This document shows, one piece after another, positions 7,913-17,012 of a stretch of DNA of 64,000 nucleotides; positions within the stretch are counted from its first letter, which is position 1, and each line of letters opens with the position of its first letter. The DNA is from Parendozoicomonas haliclonae (GTDB lineage Bacteria; Pseudomonadota; Gammaproteobacteria; Pseudomonadales; Endozoicomonadaceae). Both the position numbers and the translations under genes were made by a program. A model generated the notes under the pieces. The model worked only from the letters and a program-made list of their open reading frames with translations. It was not told the DNA's origin and made no database searches. The stretch covers positions 186,001 to 250,000 of the forward strand of contig NZ_FWPT01000001.1 in NCBI RefSeq assembly GCF_900174585.1, given 5' to 3'.

Positions 7913-9400
7913 TTACAGCTGGTTCAGAACGTATTGAACAAGCAGTGGAACCGGACGACCGCTGGCGCCTTTCTCAGCACCGCTCTTCCAGGCAGTACCG
8001 GCGATGTCGATATGCGCCCAAGGGTATTCCTTGGTGTAACGAGCCAGGAAGCAGCCGGCAGTGATGGTGCCAGCGCCTGGACCACCAATGTTGGCCATAT
8101 CGGCAAAGTTACTCTTCAGCTGGTTGTCGTACTCTTCAGCCAGCGGCAGACGCCATGCTTTGTCACCGGCAGTGATACCGGCAGCCAGCAGAGACTCGGC
8201 CAGTTCATCGTTGTTACTCATCAGACCACTGGTGTGGTGACCCAGAGCCACGATGCAGGCACCGGTCAGGGTGGCGATATCAACAACAGCCTTAGGCTTG
8301 AAACGCTCGGCGTAAGTCAGGGCGTCACACAGAACCAGACGGCCTTCGGCGTCGGTGTTCAGGATCTCGATGGTCTGACCGGACATAGAGGTTACGATGT
8401 CGCCTGGCTTGCTGGCGTGGCCGGCAGGCATGTTTTCAGCGGCGGCAATCATGCCGATTACGTTGATTGGCAGACCCATTTCCACGATGGACTTCATAGC
8501 ACCCAGAACGGATGCTGCACCACACATGTCGTACTTCATCTCGTCCATGCCGGCACCAGGCTTCAGGCTGATACCACCGGTATCGAAGGTGATGCCTTTG
8601 CCCAGCAGAACCAGAGGCTTGTCGCCTTTCTTACCACCTTTGTAATCCATGATGATCAGCTGACCTTCTTCGGTAGATCCTTTGGATACCGACAGGAAGG
8701 AGAACATGCCCAGCTTTTCCATCTCTTTTTCGCCCAGCGCCTTAACGGTCAGCTTGGCAGCGCCCTTGGCCAGTTCTTTGGCCTGAGCGGTGAGGTATTT
8801 TGGCGTGCAGACGTTACCCGGCTGGTTGCCCAGATCACGAGCCAGAGCCATACCGTGGCCGATTGCTGCGCCCTGGGCGGCAGCTTTCTTGGCGGCTTCC
8901 AGACCTTTACGGCCGGCCTGTAGCAGGGTCACCTGACCCAGTTCTACCAGAGCTGGCTCATCGGCCTTCTTGCTCATGTAGTAATCGAATTTGTAGGCAG
9001 CGAGGGATACGTTGCGGGCCAGCTGCTGTACCAGCCAGTCAGCGTCCTGATCCGCCAGAGTGATATCGTCAAAAGCGATGGCAGCGTCAGCAACGCGGGC
9101 ACCTTTCAGAGCACCGGCAACAGCGGCAAAGATCTTCTGTGCATCAGCAGCTTTTGGCTGCTCTTTACCCAGAGCAACCAGCAGTACGCGCTCAGCCTTG
9201 ATACCGGTAACGGAAGGAACCATCAGAACCTGGCCGGCAGCCTGCTTGAGGTCGCCACGCTTGACCAGTGCGCTCAGAGCACCGCCAGTCTCTTTATCAA
9301 CACCAGTGAATACAGGCTCATTTCCGGCTTCTCCGGTGAAAAGAACAAGGCATTGAGTTTGTTGTTTGATTGCGTTACCGCTTTTTACTGCAATTTCCAT
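7913..9400 (-). CDS. pepA: Leucyl aminopeptidase, M17 family
   Basis: A cytosolic dinuclear-metal aminopeptidase that trims N-terminal residues; in Escherichia coli PepA also binds DNA. The 495-residue length is normal. The catalytic C-terminal domain shows GKGITFDTGGISLKP (metal and active-site lysine) and NTDAEGRLVL (the family signature with Asp and Glu ligands). It is divergent from lptF across 287 bases, which is the standard gammaproteobacterial arrangement. holC, normally next downstream, is displaced by about 6 kb of accessory genes. Confidence 0.97.
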   Translation of the reverse strand: MEIAVKSGNAIKQQTQCLVLFTGEAGNEPVFTGVDKETGGALSALVKRGDLKQAAGQVLMVPSVTGIKAERVLLVALGKEQPKAADAQKIFAAVAGALKGARVADAAIAFDDITLADQDADWLVQQLARNVSLAAYKFDYYMSKKADEPALVELGQVTLLQAGRKGLEAAKKAAAQGAAIGHGMALARDLGNQPGNVCTPKYLTAQAKELAKGAAKLTVKALGEKEMEKLGMFSFLSVSKGSTEEGQLIIMDYKGGKKGDKPLVLLGKGITFDTGGISLKPGAGMDEMKYDMCGAASVLGAMKSIVEMGLPINVIGMIAAAENMPAGHASKPGDIVTSMSGQTIEILNTDAEGRLVLCDALTYAERFKPKAVVDIATLTGACIVALGHHTSGLMSNNDELAESLLAAGITAGDKAWRLPLAEEYDNQLKSNFADMANIGGPGAGTITAGCFLARYTKEYPWAHIDIAGTAWKSGAEKGASGRPVPLLVQYVLNQL

Positions 9401-9613
9401 TTTCTCTCCTGTTTAGAGGCAAAAACCGGTGCGCTCACCTGCGCTTTAATGGATAATGGCCGGTTTAGAATTCGCTGGGTTAAGACACAGATAATGTTTA
9501 AATCCAGAGCATCGTATATGACTTTAACTGCACTATGAATGCAGATGGGCAGTATACTCCGAATTTACGGCAGATTTGTACGGATCCAAAGGATTTCTGT
9601 CGTGGCTTTTTGT

Positions 9614-9648
9614 AATGAAAGCGCACTGAGCGCACCTGCGCTTTCATT
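9614..9648. promoter_or_regulatory. Inverted repeat upstream of lptF
   Basis: Perfect 12-bp arms, AATGAAAGCGCA (9614-9625) and TGCGCTTTCATT (9637-9648), lie 40 bases before the chosen lptF start. CACCTGCGCTTT within it (9633-9644) also occurs at 9436-9447, close to the pepA start. It may be an operator or mRNA hairpin; no regulator can be named. Confidence 0.4.
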
Positions 9649-9687
9649 GTTTGGTTGAGAGAAACTTACGTAACGGGATTTCCAGTT

Positions 9688-10803
9688 TTGATCGTCCTTC
9701 GATATCTCACCCGAGAACTCATTCAGAGCTGGCTGGCGATCAGCGGCATACTGCTGCTGATTATCGTCAGTGGCCGGTTTATTAAATATCTTCAGCAGGC
9801 CGCGACCGGTGAGCTGAATCCGGAATTTCTGTTCGCCATTATGGGCTACCGGATGCCCGGCTTTCTGGAAATGATTCTGCCGCTTGGTTTCTTTCTCGCG
9901 ATATTGCTGGCCTATGGTCGTCTGTATGTCGACAGTGAGATGGTGGTGCTCGAAGCCTGTGGCATGAGCCGTAACAAGCTGCTCGGATATACCCTGATCC
10001 CGGGTTTGGCGGTGATGGTGATTGTTGGTGTGATCAGCTTCGTGCTCAGCCCATGGGGCGCAGGGAATGTTGAACGAATACTCAACACCCAGGATGCCAT
10101 GACCGAGTTTGACACTCTGACTCCAGGTCGCTTCCAGTCCATGGAGAAAGGTGGGAGGGTGACGTATACCGAAAGCCTGAACAGCGACAACTCCATTATG
10201 AATGAGGTGTTTATTGCCGACAGCGGCAGTGGCAAACCGGTTCAGGGTTCCCGTGGAGAGATGTCGATCCTGCTGGCGGAGAAGGGCCGTATTTATGTCG
10301 ATTCCGATTCCGGCAAACGTTACCTGCTTTTGAATGATGGCTATCGTTATGATCTGACCGCCGGCAAGCCGGAGAGTCGTATCACCGAATACACGACTTA
10401 CGGCATCCAGATGCAGGATAAGGAAATCAGTCCGGTCACACGGGAGAATACGCTGCCGACAACGGAGCTGTTGGGCAGTGACCGTCCTCGCCGTGAAGCT
10501 GAACTTCAATGGCGTATCTCTCTGCCGTTACTCGTGCCGGTTATTATCTTGATGGGCCTGCCGCTGGCTCGGGTAAATCCGCGTCAGGGACGCTTCCTTA
10601 AACTGCTGCCGGGTGTATTGCTTTACCTGTTCTATCTTGCGTTATTGATTGCTGCCCGTGGTGCTATTGAAGATGGCAACCTGCCAGCCGGTGTTGGCCT
10701 TTGGGCTGTTCATGGTGTCTTCGGCACGATTGCTCTGCTGATGTTCTTTGGCCCGCAGCTGCTGATATCCATGAAAGGAAAAACGACAGGGAGTGCCAGT
10801 TGA
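9688..10803 (+). CDS. lptF: LPS export ABC transporter permease LptF
   Basis: One of two inner-membrane permeases of the LptB2FG complex, which extracts lipopolysaccharide for transport to the outer membrane. It has the standard layout: TM segments at about residues 14-34, 53-75 and 97-120, a periplasmic beta-jellyroll, then three C-terminal TM segments. The TTG start at 9688 gives IVLRYLTRELI, aligning with known LptF N-termini; a TTG at 9655 would add 11 residues. It overlaps lptG, forming a two-gene operon. Confidence 0.93.
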   Translation: MIVLRYLTRELIQSWLAISGILLLIIVSGRFIKYLQQAATGELNPEFLFAIMGYRMPGFLEMILPLGFFLAILLAYGRLYVDSEMVVLEACGMSRNKLLGYTLIPGLAVMVIVGVISFVLSPWGAGNVERILNTQDAMTEFDTLTPGRFQSMEKGGRVTYTESLNSDNSIMNEVFIADSGSGKPVQGSRGEMSILLAEKGRIYVDSDSGKRYLLLNDGYRYDLTAGKPESRITEYTTYGIQMQDKEISPVTRENTLPTTELLGSDRPRREAELQWRISLPLLVPVIILMGLPLARVNPRQGRFLKLLPGVLLYLFYLALLIAARGAIEDGNLPAGVGLWAVHGVFGTIALLMFFGPQLLISMKGKTTGSAS

Positions 10804-11861
10804 TGAAAAAGCTGGATCGTTACATCGGCCTCAATGTTCTGGTCTCCATGCTGGTGGTTATGGTGATCATAGTTTTCCTGGATACCCTGTTCGGCTTTAT
10901 GACGCAGCTGGATGCCATGCGCGCCAACTACCAACTGCCGCAGGTGATGCAGTACATGTTGCTGACCACGCCTAAACGCATCTATGAAATTATCCCGGTT
11001 TCCGCCCTCATTGGCTGTCTGGTGGGTCTTGGTGCACTGGCCAACCACAGTGAACTGATCGTTATGCGGGCGGCGGGCGTCTCTCTGTCCCGTATCGGCT
11101 GGGCAGTTATGAAACCGGCGATTGTGTTGATGCTAATTGGCCTGGTGCTGAGTGAATATGTGTCGCCTGTTTCAGAGCAGATGGCGCAGTCCCTGAAAAA
11201 GATCACCCGTTCTGCGGACGGTAAATATACCGATGAAGGCCTGTGGCACCGGGAAGGCGACAGCTACATGTACTTCAATGCTGTTGAGCCGAATGGTGTT
11301 CTGTATGGCATCAGCATCTTCCGCTTTGATGAGAAGCGACAGGTACAGGAAACCATCTATGCCGAGCGCGCCATCAATCAGGGCAACCACTGGATGATGG
11401 AGAATGTTGAGACCAGCACCTATACCGATGGGCAGGTTGAAACCAGGGTTCAAAGCACTAAAGAGTGGCTGACTGATCTGACCACGACCCTGCTGAAGGT
11501 CGTTGTCGTAAAGCCAGATGATTTGTCGATGACCGGCCTGCTGACTTATATCGACTATCTCGACAAGCAGGATCTGGAAACCGGTGAGTACCAGTTGGCT
11601 TTCTATAAAAAGGTGCTGCAGCCGGCAGCCATCTTCGCTCTGGTATTGATTGGTATGTCGTTTGTATTCGGACCGCTGCGTACCGTCCCTATGGGACTGC
11701 GTCTATTCAGTGGGGTGATTACCGGGGTTACCTTTATGATCCTGCAGAACCTGGCTGGGCCGGCCAGTCTGGTCTTTGGCTTCTCACCACTGCTTGCCGT
11801 GACTCTGCCGATTGGCATTTGCTTTGTTATTGGTGTGGTGCTGCTGAAGCGGGCAGGCTGA
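10803..11861 (+). CDS. lptG: LPS export ABC transporter permease LptG
   Basis: The second permease of the LptB2FG lipopolysaccharide exporter. It has 352 residues, with N-terminal TM segments starting after KLDRYIGLNV, a periplasmic domain (about 130-260) and three C-terminal TM segments ending in VVLLKRAG. Its ATG overlaps the lptF stop (TGATG), so translation is coupled. A strong terminator follows within 25 bases, closing the operon. Confidence 0.96.
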   Translation: MKKLDRYIGLNVLVSMLVVMVIIVFLDTLFGFMTQLDAMRANYQLPQVMQYMLLTTPKRIYEIIPVSALIGCLVGLGALANHSELIVMRAAGVSLSRIGWAVMKPAIVLMLIGLVLSEYVSPVSEQMAQSLKKITRSADGKYTDEGLWHREGDSYMYFNAVEPNGVLYGISIFRFDEKRQVQETIYAERAINQGNHWMMENVETSTYTDGQVETRVQSTKEWLTDLTTTLLKVVVVKPDDLSMTGLLTYIDYLDKQDLETGEYQLAFYKKVLQPAAIFALVLIGMSFVFGPLRTVPMGLRLFSGVITGVTFMILQNLAGPASLVFGFSPLLAVTLPIGICFVIGVVLLKRAG

Positions 11862-11882
11862 TATCTTTCTCTTCTCCAAAAG

Positions 11883-11910
11883 ACAAAGGCTGCAATTTTG
11901 CAGCCTTTGT
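11883..11910. terminator. Terminator after lptG
   Basis: Perfect 12-bp stem, ACAAAGGCTGCA (11883-11894) with TGCAGCCTTTGT (11899-11910) and a 4-base loop, between the convergent lptG and the 11937 gene. It can act in both directions. Confidence 0.8.
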
Positions 11911-11936
11911 CGTATTGCCTGCTTGCAGCTTAACGA

Positions 11937-12827
11937 TTACTGATCCTTGGCCTCGTCAGGCTTTTTGGTCAGTAATGTGTGTTCACGCTCAAGCTTGGCT
12001 TTTTCATTGCGAATTTCGGCTTCCATACCATCAAGTACTTCATTCCATCTGGTAAGCAGGGTTGCTTTCTGATTTTCAAAGTCTTTGGCAACGGAGCGAA
12101 GCTGTGACCAGGCATCATAGATGACCGCACGATCCTGTGGAGCACGGCGTCTTGGATTCCGTTTACAGTAGTCCTCTTTGGAGATCTTCTGGAGCTGCTT
12201 GTCCAGCTGCTCTATATGTTGCTGGGATTGATATCCATACTTGCCCAGGGTTTCCGCAGCCGGCTTCATTTCCTGCATCTTGCCGTGCAGCGCCTGATAA
12301 CCCTGCTGCAGCTCTTCCTGGATGGCTGATGGTAGACCTATTTTTTGAGCCAGCTTCATATCATCTGGGCCAAGACCTTCTTTTTTGAAATAAGCACGCA
12401 GTTTGCCAAGGTCTTGTAGTTTTTTCGCAGCGCCCTGATCATCATATTTATCCAGAAGGCTCTCAACTTCTTTGCGGGCGGCATCATGAAGCTTGAGATT
12501 GTGGTCTGCTGTACTTTCCAGCCACATCCAGCCAGCGGCTACAAGAGTGAATACAGCCGCATAGGTTTTGCGGCCTGGTTGAATAGTGACGTTGGCATAT
12601 TCCAGCGCTGAACAGGTTGCCCATACGGCTCCGCATGCTACTCCGCCCAGAACTGTGGCCTGAACACTCATCCTGAAAGTATCAAGCAGAGACATAGGCG
12701 CAACCACGGTATTCACTGTTCTGTGTCCCATCACCGCGCTCTTTTCGCGGTACCACTCATCCCAGTTTTCCGGGAGTTGCGGCAAAGCTCCTGAAGAAGG
12801 GGGCTTGGTATCCATACGAGTTGCCAT
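11937..12827 (-). CDS. Hypothetical membrane protein with coiled coil, 296 aa
   Basis: I recognise no family. Two hydrophobic segments lie at about residues 45-67 and 77-96, separated by a short loop. The remaining two thirds is soluble, highly charged and strongly helical, with a long coiled coil near the C-terminus (about 235-290, Glu/Lys/Leu heptads). The start has a clean AAGGAG. It is divergent from another orphan membrane protein at 13138, which also combines a hydrophobic pair with charged helices, though I see no clear sequence match. An inner-membrane or host-membrane role is speculation. Confidence 0.65.
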   Translation of the reverse strand: MATRMDTKPPSSGALPQLPENWDEWYREKSAVMGHRTVNTVVAPMSLLDTFRMSVQATVLGGVACGAVWATCSALEYANVTIQPGRKTYAAVFTLVAAGWMWLESTADHNLKLHDAARKEVESLLDKYDDQGAAKKLQDLGKLRAYFKKEGLGPDDMKLAQKIGLPSAIQEELQQGYQALHGKMQEMKPAAETLGKYGYQSQQHIEQLDKQLQKISKEDYCKRNPRRRAPQDRAVIYDAWSQLRSVAKDFENQKATLLTRWNEVLDGMEAEIRNEKAKLEREHTLLTKKPDEAKDQ

Positions 12828-13137
12828 AGTTACACTCCTTGTACTGTTCAGGCCTGAGTCCGGTTATAACGGAGGGAGAGTAATCCAGAGGTCAGGCGTT
12901 GGTAATAAGACCATGGTTGTATAGCCGGTGCGTGGCTGGATCAGTAAAACTGTGGTCGAGCCTGCTCTGTCTGCTATTCCGGATATATAGACTTCACTTC
13001 TGGCTGGTTTGCTAACTGTGGTGGCAGGAGTGTCAGCACTGTGGACAGTCTGGTTATCAGTACTGTCAGGCAGGTTCTGAATTTAGGGTGATCTACCTGT
13101 CTCAACTTGTGAATGGAGTCAGTTCAGGAACAAGACT
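12828..13137. other. Divergent intergenic region, no gene recognised
   Basis: This 310-base gap separates two divergent orphan membrane protein genes and must contain both promoters. AAGGAG (about 12836-12841, minus strand) and AGGA (about 13125, plus strand) are the flanking ribosome binding sites. I see no RNA gene, long repeat or recognisable operator. Confidence 0.4.
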
Positions 13138-14007
13138 ATGGATGGGATCTGGAATCTTCCGGTTCGAGAATCATTGGCGGCTGTGGCCAGTACAGTTGCG
13201 ACAGCTGCGGGTAGCCTGCATGGTCGAATCGTCACCTTTTGCTGGCCGCTGCACCTGAAAATGGCCCTGCGCCTTCCTGCCAATGGACAGTGGGCATTAA
13301 TGCACACAGGCCGTTGGCTTCCTGTTCCGCCTATCCCTTCGATTATCAGTTTTATTGGTTATGTTCCGGTTTTATTGAAGAAACGAAAAATCGCCAAACT
13401 GGTCGCTCAGAGAAAGTTGATTGATCGTCAACTCAAAGCCGATGAGCGAAACTGGCAGCAGGGTAAGCAGGATGCTGATTTCAGAAACCTTGGAGATGCC
13501 CAGGACTTTTACACCAGAGAGTGGCGTTATTCCGCGATCGTTGAGAGTCATGGAAAGGTACTGGAGCAGCTGAAAGCTCAAGATCAGTATCTGAATCAGC
13601 CCTGGTCTTATCGCGGTCTGGCAACCAAAGTCCTGAGCTATGGTGTTTGTGCTGCAGTGCCTCTGTGTATTATTCCCGGAGGTGGGTTGTATGCTGTTGG
13701 TCTCTCACTGTTCCTGCTCTGCCAGAATTACAGCCATGATCGGGGCATCCAGAAAGAAGAGTGGAATCTTCAGCGTACCCTCCGCAAAGCCACGGATCGT
13801 TACTACAACGCTGGCAAGAATATTCAATGCTTCTGGGCTGATAATGGCCAGCAGGATGAGCAGGACGGAGGCATTCGTCAGAATCTGGTGCGGTTTATCA
13901 ATCTGGTACGCAGAGAGAAGAAGGCAGACTGTCCTTATACTCTTGCTCAGTTAAAAGGCATTAACGATTATCGTGAGCGGTTGCCTGATCCGCAGGCCAA
14001 GCCGTAA
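13138..14007 (+). CDS. Hypothetical membrane protein, 289 aa
   Basis: No family recognised. A moderately hydrophobic stretch at about residues 58-80 (PVPPIPSIISFIGYVPVLL) precedes a basic, Lys/Arg-rich helix. A second hydrophobic region with two closely spaced segments lies at about 165-197, followed by a charged C-terminal half. AGGA lies 9 bases before the ATG. It stands alone between a divergent orphan and convergent trpB, and ends at a strong hairpin. It is probably an integral membrane protein with cytosolic helical domains. Confidence 0.6.
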   Translation: MDGIWNLPVRESLAAVASTVATAAGSLHGRIVTFCWPLHLKMALRLPANGQWALMHTGRWLPVPPIPSIISFIGYVPVLLKKRKIAKLVAQRKLIDRQLKADERNWQQGKQDADFRNLGDAQDFYTREWRYSAIVESHGKVLEQLKAQDQYLNQPWSYRGLATKVLSYGVCAAVPLCIIPGGGLYAVGLSLFLLCQNYSHDRGIQKEEWNLQRTLRKATDRYYNAGKNIQCFWADNGQQDEQDGGIRQNLVRFINLVRREKKADCPYTLAQLKGINDYRERLPDPQAKP

Positions 14008-14008
14008 T

Positions 14009-14041
14009 CCAGAGATAGAAGCCGGGAGCTTCTATCTCTGG
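14009..14041. terminator. Bidirectional terminator hairpin
   Basis: Perfect 14-bp stem, CCAGAGATAGAAGC (14009-14022) with GCTTCTATCTCTGG (14028-14041) and a 5-base loop, between the convergent 13138 gene and trpB. No T-run follows on either side. Confidence 0.7.
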
Positions 14042-14055
14042 ATCGACATCAGTTG

Positions 14056-15267
14056 TCAGAGGCCCAGCTTGTTGGCGACGTAGTCAGCATCCTTATCGCC
14101 GCGACCACTCAGGTTCACGACAATGATCTTGTCCTTATCCAACTCCCTGGCCAGACGCATGGCACCAGCCAGAGCATGGGAGCTTTCCAGAGCCGGGATA
14201 ATGCCTTCCCGACGGGACAGGGTCATAAACGCATCCAGACATTCGTCATCTGTCGCACTGATGTAATTCACACGACCAAGGTCTTTCAGGTAGGAGTGCT
14301 GCGGACCAACGCCAGGGTAATCCAGACCTGAGGCAATAGAGTGAACCGGCAGCGGCTCGCCATCTTCATCCTGCAGGACATAACACTTGAAACCATGAAC
14401 GGCTCCCGGCTTACCGAGAGTCAGAGTTGCGGCGTGATCAGGCGTATCCAGACCTTTACCGGCTGGTTCCACCCCATAGATCTCAACGTCGGTATCGTTC
14501 AGGAATGCGGTAAACAGACCCATGGCGTTACTGCCGCCACCCACACAGGCAACCAGCGCATCCGGCAGACGGCCTTCCATCTCTTGAATCTGATCACGGG
14601 CTTCTTCACCAATGACTTGCTGGAAGTCACGAACCATCATTGGGAAAGGATGCGGACCCACCACGGAGCCAATGGCATACAGCGTGCTGTCGGTGTCTTT
14701 CAGGTACTCTTCAAAGGCACTGTCGACAGCGTCTTTCAGAGTTTTGGTGCCACGGGTAACAGGGACAACCTTGGCACCGAGGATTTTCATCTTCACGACA
14801 TTGGGCGCTTCTTTGGCAATGTCGATTTCGCCCATATGGATTTCGCAGTCAATGCCAACCAGGGCACAGGCGGTGGCCATGGCTACGCCATGCTGTCCGG
14901 CGCCGGTTTCGGCGATAACCCGGGTTTTTCCCATATGCTTGGCCAGCAGGGCTTCGCCCAGACTGTGGTTAATCTTGTGGGCACCGGTATGGTTGAGGTC
15001 TTCGCGCTTCAGATAAATTTTTGCGCCACCGCAGTGTTCACTTAAACGACGTGCGTAGTAGAGAGGGCTAGGACGGCCAACATAGTAGCGGTGCAGATCA
15101 CGAAGCTCATTCTGGAACTCCGGGGTTACCCGAATTTCCTGGTAGGCCTTATCGATATCCTGCATCACCTTGAGCAGTTGTTCGGGAACAAGGCTACCGC
15201 CGTATTCACCGAAATAGCCCTCAGCATTGGGCATGGCCGCAAATTCAAATGCTTTGTTATGACCCAT
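14056..15267 (-). CDS. trpB: Tryptophan synthase beta subunit
   Basis: A PLP enzyme that condenses indole with L-serine to give L-tryptophan. The 403-residue product has the PLP-lysine motif THTGAHKIN-like at residues 93-100 (K98), the phosphate loop GGGSNAMG, and [13 protein letters not shown], all TrpB1-type. No trpA lies beside it. The gene is alone, preceded 31 bases upstream by a palindrome very like the TrpR operator, so it is probably repressed by tryptophan. It may work as a stand-alone indole-scavenging enzyme or partner a trpA located elsewhere. Confidence 0.95.
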   Translation of the reverse strand: MGHNKAFEFAAMPNAEGYFGEYGGSLVPEQLLKVMQDIDKAYQEIRVTPEFQNELRDLHRYYVGRPSPLYYARRLSEHCGGAKIYLKREDLNHTGAHKINHSLGEALLAKHMGKTRVIAETGAGQHGVAMATACALVGIDCEIHMGEIDIAKEAPNVVKMKILGAKVVPVTRGTKTLKDAVDSAFEEYLKDTDSTLYAIGSVVGPHPFPMMVRDFQQVIGEEARDQIQEMEGRLPDALVACVGGGSNAMGLFTAFLNDTDVEIYGVEPAGKGLDTPDHAATLTLGKPGAVHGFKCYVLQDEDGEPLPVHSIASGLDYPGVGPQHSYLKDLGRVNYISATDDECLDAFMTLSRREGIIPALESSHALAGAMRLARELDKDKIIVVNLSGRGDKDADYVANKLGL

Positions 15268-15297
15268 GACACATCCTACCTTTTGTATTATTTGGTT

Positions 15298-15315
15298 GTA
15301 CTACTCAACCAGTAC
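15298..15315 (-). promoter_or_regulatory. Probable TrpR operator upstream of trpB
   Basis: GTACTACTCAACCAGTAC is an imperfect palindrome with perfect GTACT/AGTAC arms. Including the next G, I count 15 of 19 positions equal to the Escherichia coli trp operator as I recall it (CTAGTTAACTAGTACG core). It ends 31 bases before the trpB ATG, a promoter-overlapping position. Confidence 0.7.
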
Positions 15316-15372
15316 GGTGCATGTGCAGATAATGCCACGGTCTTAATAATTAAAAAAGCATTTTGTATCACT

Positions 15373-16269
15373 TCACTGATACGGACAGCCGTTTCTTTGA
15401 TTTACGTTACGAATCAGCTTCTCCGGTCCCAGGCAGGAAGCCTGATATCCGCCTGGGTAGCTTGGATAGTTTGTGGCAATTTGCCCTTCGTTAAATGGCG
15501 TGTTTTGCCAGGGGTTAAAGAACTTTAACCATAAACGACGGATGCCCATAACGCTGTGAACCATAAGGCGCATTGGCGCCGATGGTTTCTTCATACCAAT
15601 AGCGGTGACCAGGTCACCATCATTCAGCAGTACCAGAATAAGCGACTGAATAAACGGTCGGAGATAAGACGGAACCATAGGTTTCATGCCGTCAATCAAC
15701 CCTTGCGCGACAACATGATTATCCGGGTGGTAAGTGAGGTGTCTGGCTTTATAAGTTGAATGCCAATGCTGGAATGCCTGAAAGCTGTCGGGGATATCCT
15801 TGATATTCATGGCTTCCCCTAAATCACGAAACTCCTGATAAAGAGCATCACGTTCGGCATCAGTCAGAGAGCGGTAGGAAAATTGTCTGGCCCATCGGTC
15901 AGGCTCAAGAATAAACAGCGCCAGCGTATAGAGATAGTCCTCATTGCTGATGGGGTAGTGGCTATGAATCCAGTTCAGGTGCTTCACCATATGCTGGCCG
16001 CGGGGGCTATGAACGGAGTCGGTCATAATCTCCACCAGAATGGCTTTGGTGTCATCCAGACGCTTGGTGCCATGATCCTGGTACTGCCGGGTGCGTCGAA
16101 GGATTTTGCTGATGGATGGGATGCCAAAGGTTTGAATCTGTGCCAGCTCACCGGCGATTAAAAAGTCCAGCGGCATATCGTGATTGGCCAGATAACGGAC
16201 CAGGTTATGGTAATCGGACGGGTTGGACTGAAGGCTTTTAAGCTTCTTGTTATTTCTTGGTACCAGCAT
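15373..16269 (-). CDS. MpaB-family oxygenase (DUF2236)
   Basis: The protein resembles the family that includes fungal MpaB and bacterial rubber (latex) oxygenases, heme-dependent enzymes that cleave isoprenoid chains. Supporting segments are the HSPRGQHMVKHLNWIHSHYPISNEDYLYTL-type His-rich region in the middle (shown here only in part), LFILEPDRWARQF, and a Trp/His-rich stretch near residue 170. There is no signal peptide. I start at the ATG at 16269. A TTG at 16341 would add 24 residues but overlaps a likely operator. It is divergent from a TetR regulator that probably controls it. The substrate is unknown. Confidence 0.75.
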   Translation of the reverse strand: MLVPRNNKKLKSLQSNPSDYHNLVRYLANHDMPLDFLIAGELAQIQTFGIPSISKILRRTRQYQDHGTKRLDDTKAILVEIMTDSVHSPRGQHMVKHLNWIHSHYPISNEDYLYTLALFILEPDRWARQFSYRSLTDAERDALYQEFRDLGEAMNIKDIPDSFQAFQHWHSTYKARHLTYHPDNHVVAQGLIDGMKPMVPSYLRPFIQSLILVLLNDGDLVTAIGMKKPSAPMRLMVHSVMGIRRLWLKFFNPWQNTPFNEGQIATNYPSYPGGYQASCLGPEKLIRNVNQRNGCPYQ

Positions 16270-16334
16270 AATTTTCCACGACAGAATTGAAAGAGTGTCG
16301 TCTTGATTTGGCCGGATGCCGGTTGTAGCCTCAA

Positions 16335-16357
16335 TGGACAAAGAATAAGACTGTCCA
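16335..16357. promoter_or_regulatory. Inverted repeat, possible TetR operator
   Basis: TGGACA (16335-16340) and TGTCCA (16352-16357) form a 6-bp inverted repeat with an 11-base spacer, in the divergent region between the MpaB-type oxygenase and the TetR gene. Its position fits an operator serving both promoters; the arms are short, so this is tentative. Confidence 0.4.
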
Positions 16358-16388
16358 ATAATTTACAGATTCCCGCTTGTGTCTATTA

Positions 16389-17000
16389 ATGAAAACCCCA
16401 GCGTCTAATGAAGATCCCAGAGTCGTCCGTAGCAAGACGCTGATCATTGAAGCACTGGCTGCTCTGATGCAGGAAAAGCCGTATCACAAGATTAAGGTGC
16501 AGGATATTTCTGCCAGAGCACAGCTGGCCAGACAGACCTTTTATCTCCACTTCTCAGGTCGGGATGCGGTACTGCTGGAATATATTGATACTGTCTTTGA
16601 AGAGTTCTATCAGGATATCGAACCCCATATTGTCAGTTCCCCGGAACCGGATGATGCCATTGCCTGGCATATGTTCCGGCAGTGGAAGGATCATGCTCCG
16701 TTTGTCCGGCTGATTGTCGATGCTGATGTTGAACATCTTTTAATCAAAAGTTTTAAAAACTACATTACCCGGATTATGGGACTCTATATTCGCAACCATG
16801 CCGTGGCGATAAAAGATCCTGAAGCCTTAACGTTTGTGGTGGACTATCTGGCTGGTGCGTCACTGTTGATTCTGCAACGCTGGGTGCGCACGGACTTCCA
16901 ATATCCGCTGGACAAGATTGCGGCTCTCTATTCTGATCTGACCCGGCCCGGGGTTTTGCAGGTGTTGTCCCAAGGGCTGCCGGAGCCGGCAGCACCCTGA
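16389..17000 (+). CDS. TetR/AcrR family transcriptional regulator
   Basis: A 203-residue one-component repressor. The N-terminal helix-turn-helix covers about residues 15-60, with the typical VQDISARAQLARQTFYLHF recognition segment and the F-Y-x-x-F helix 4 start. The C-terminal all-helical domain would bind an unknown hydrophobic ligand. An upstream TTG at 16377 is possible; the ATG at 16389 is chosen. It is divergent from the MpaB-type oxygenase, so local control and autoregulation through the repeat at 16335-16357 are likely. Confidence 0.88.
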   Translation: MKTPASNEDPRVVRSKTLIIEALAALMQEKPYHKIKVQDISARAQLARQTFYLHFSGRDAVLLEYIDTVFEEFYQDIEPHIVSSPEPDDAIAWHMFRQWKDHAPFVRLIVDADVEHLLIKSFKNYITRIMGLYIRNHAVAIKDPEALTFVVDYLAGASLLILQRWVRTDFQYPLDKIAALYSDLTRPGVLQVLSQGLPEPAAP

Positions 17001-17012
17001 ATCGCAGGATAA

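Noticed and set aside
7934-8923. Long plus-strand open frame inside pepA
   Set aside because: It lies fully antisense to pepA, a well-conserved gene; long antisense frames are expected from its codon bias.
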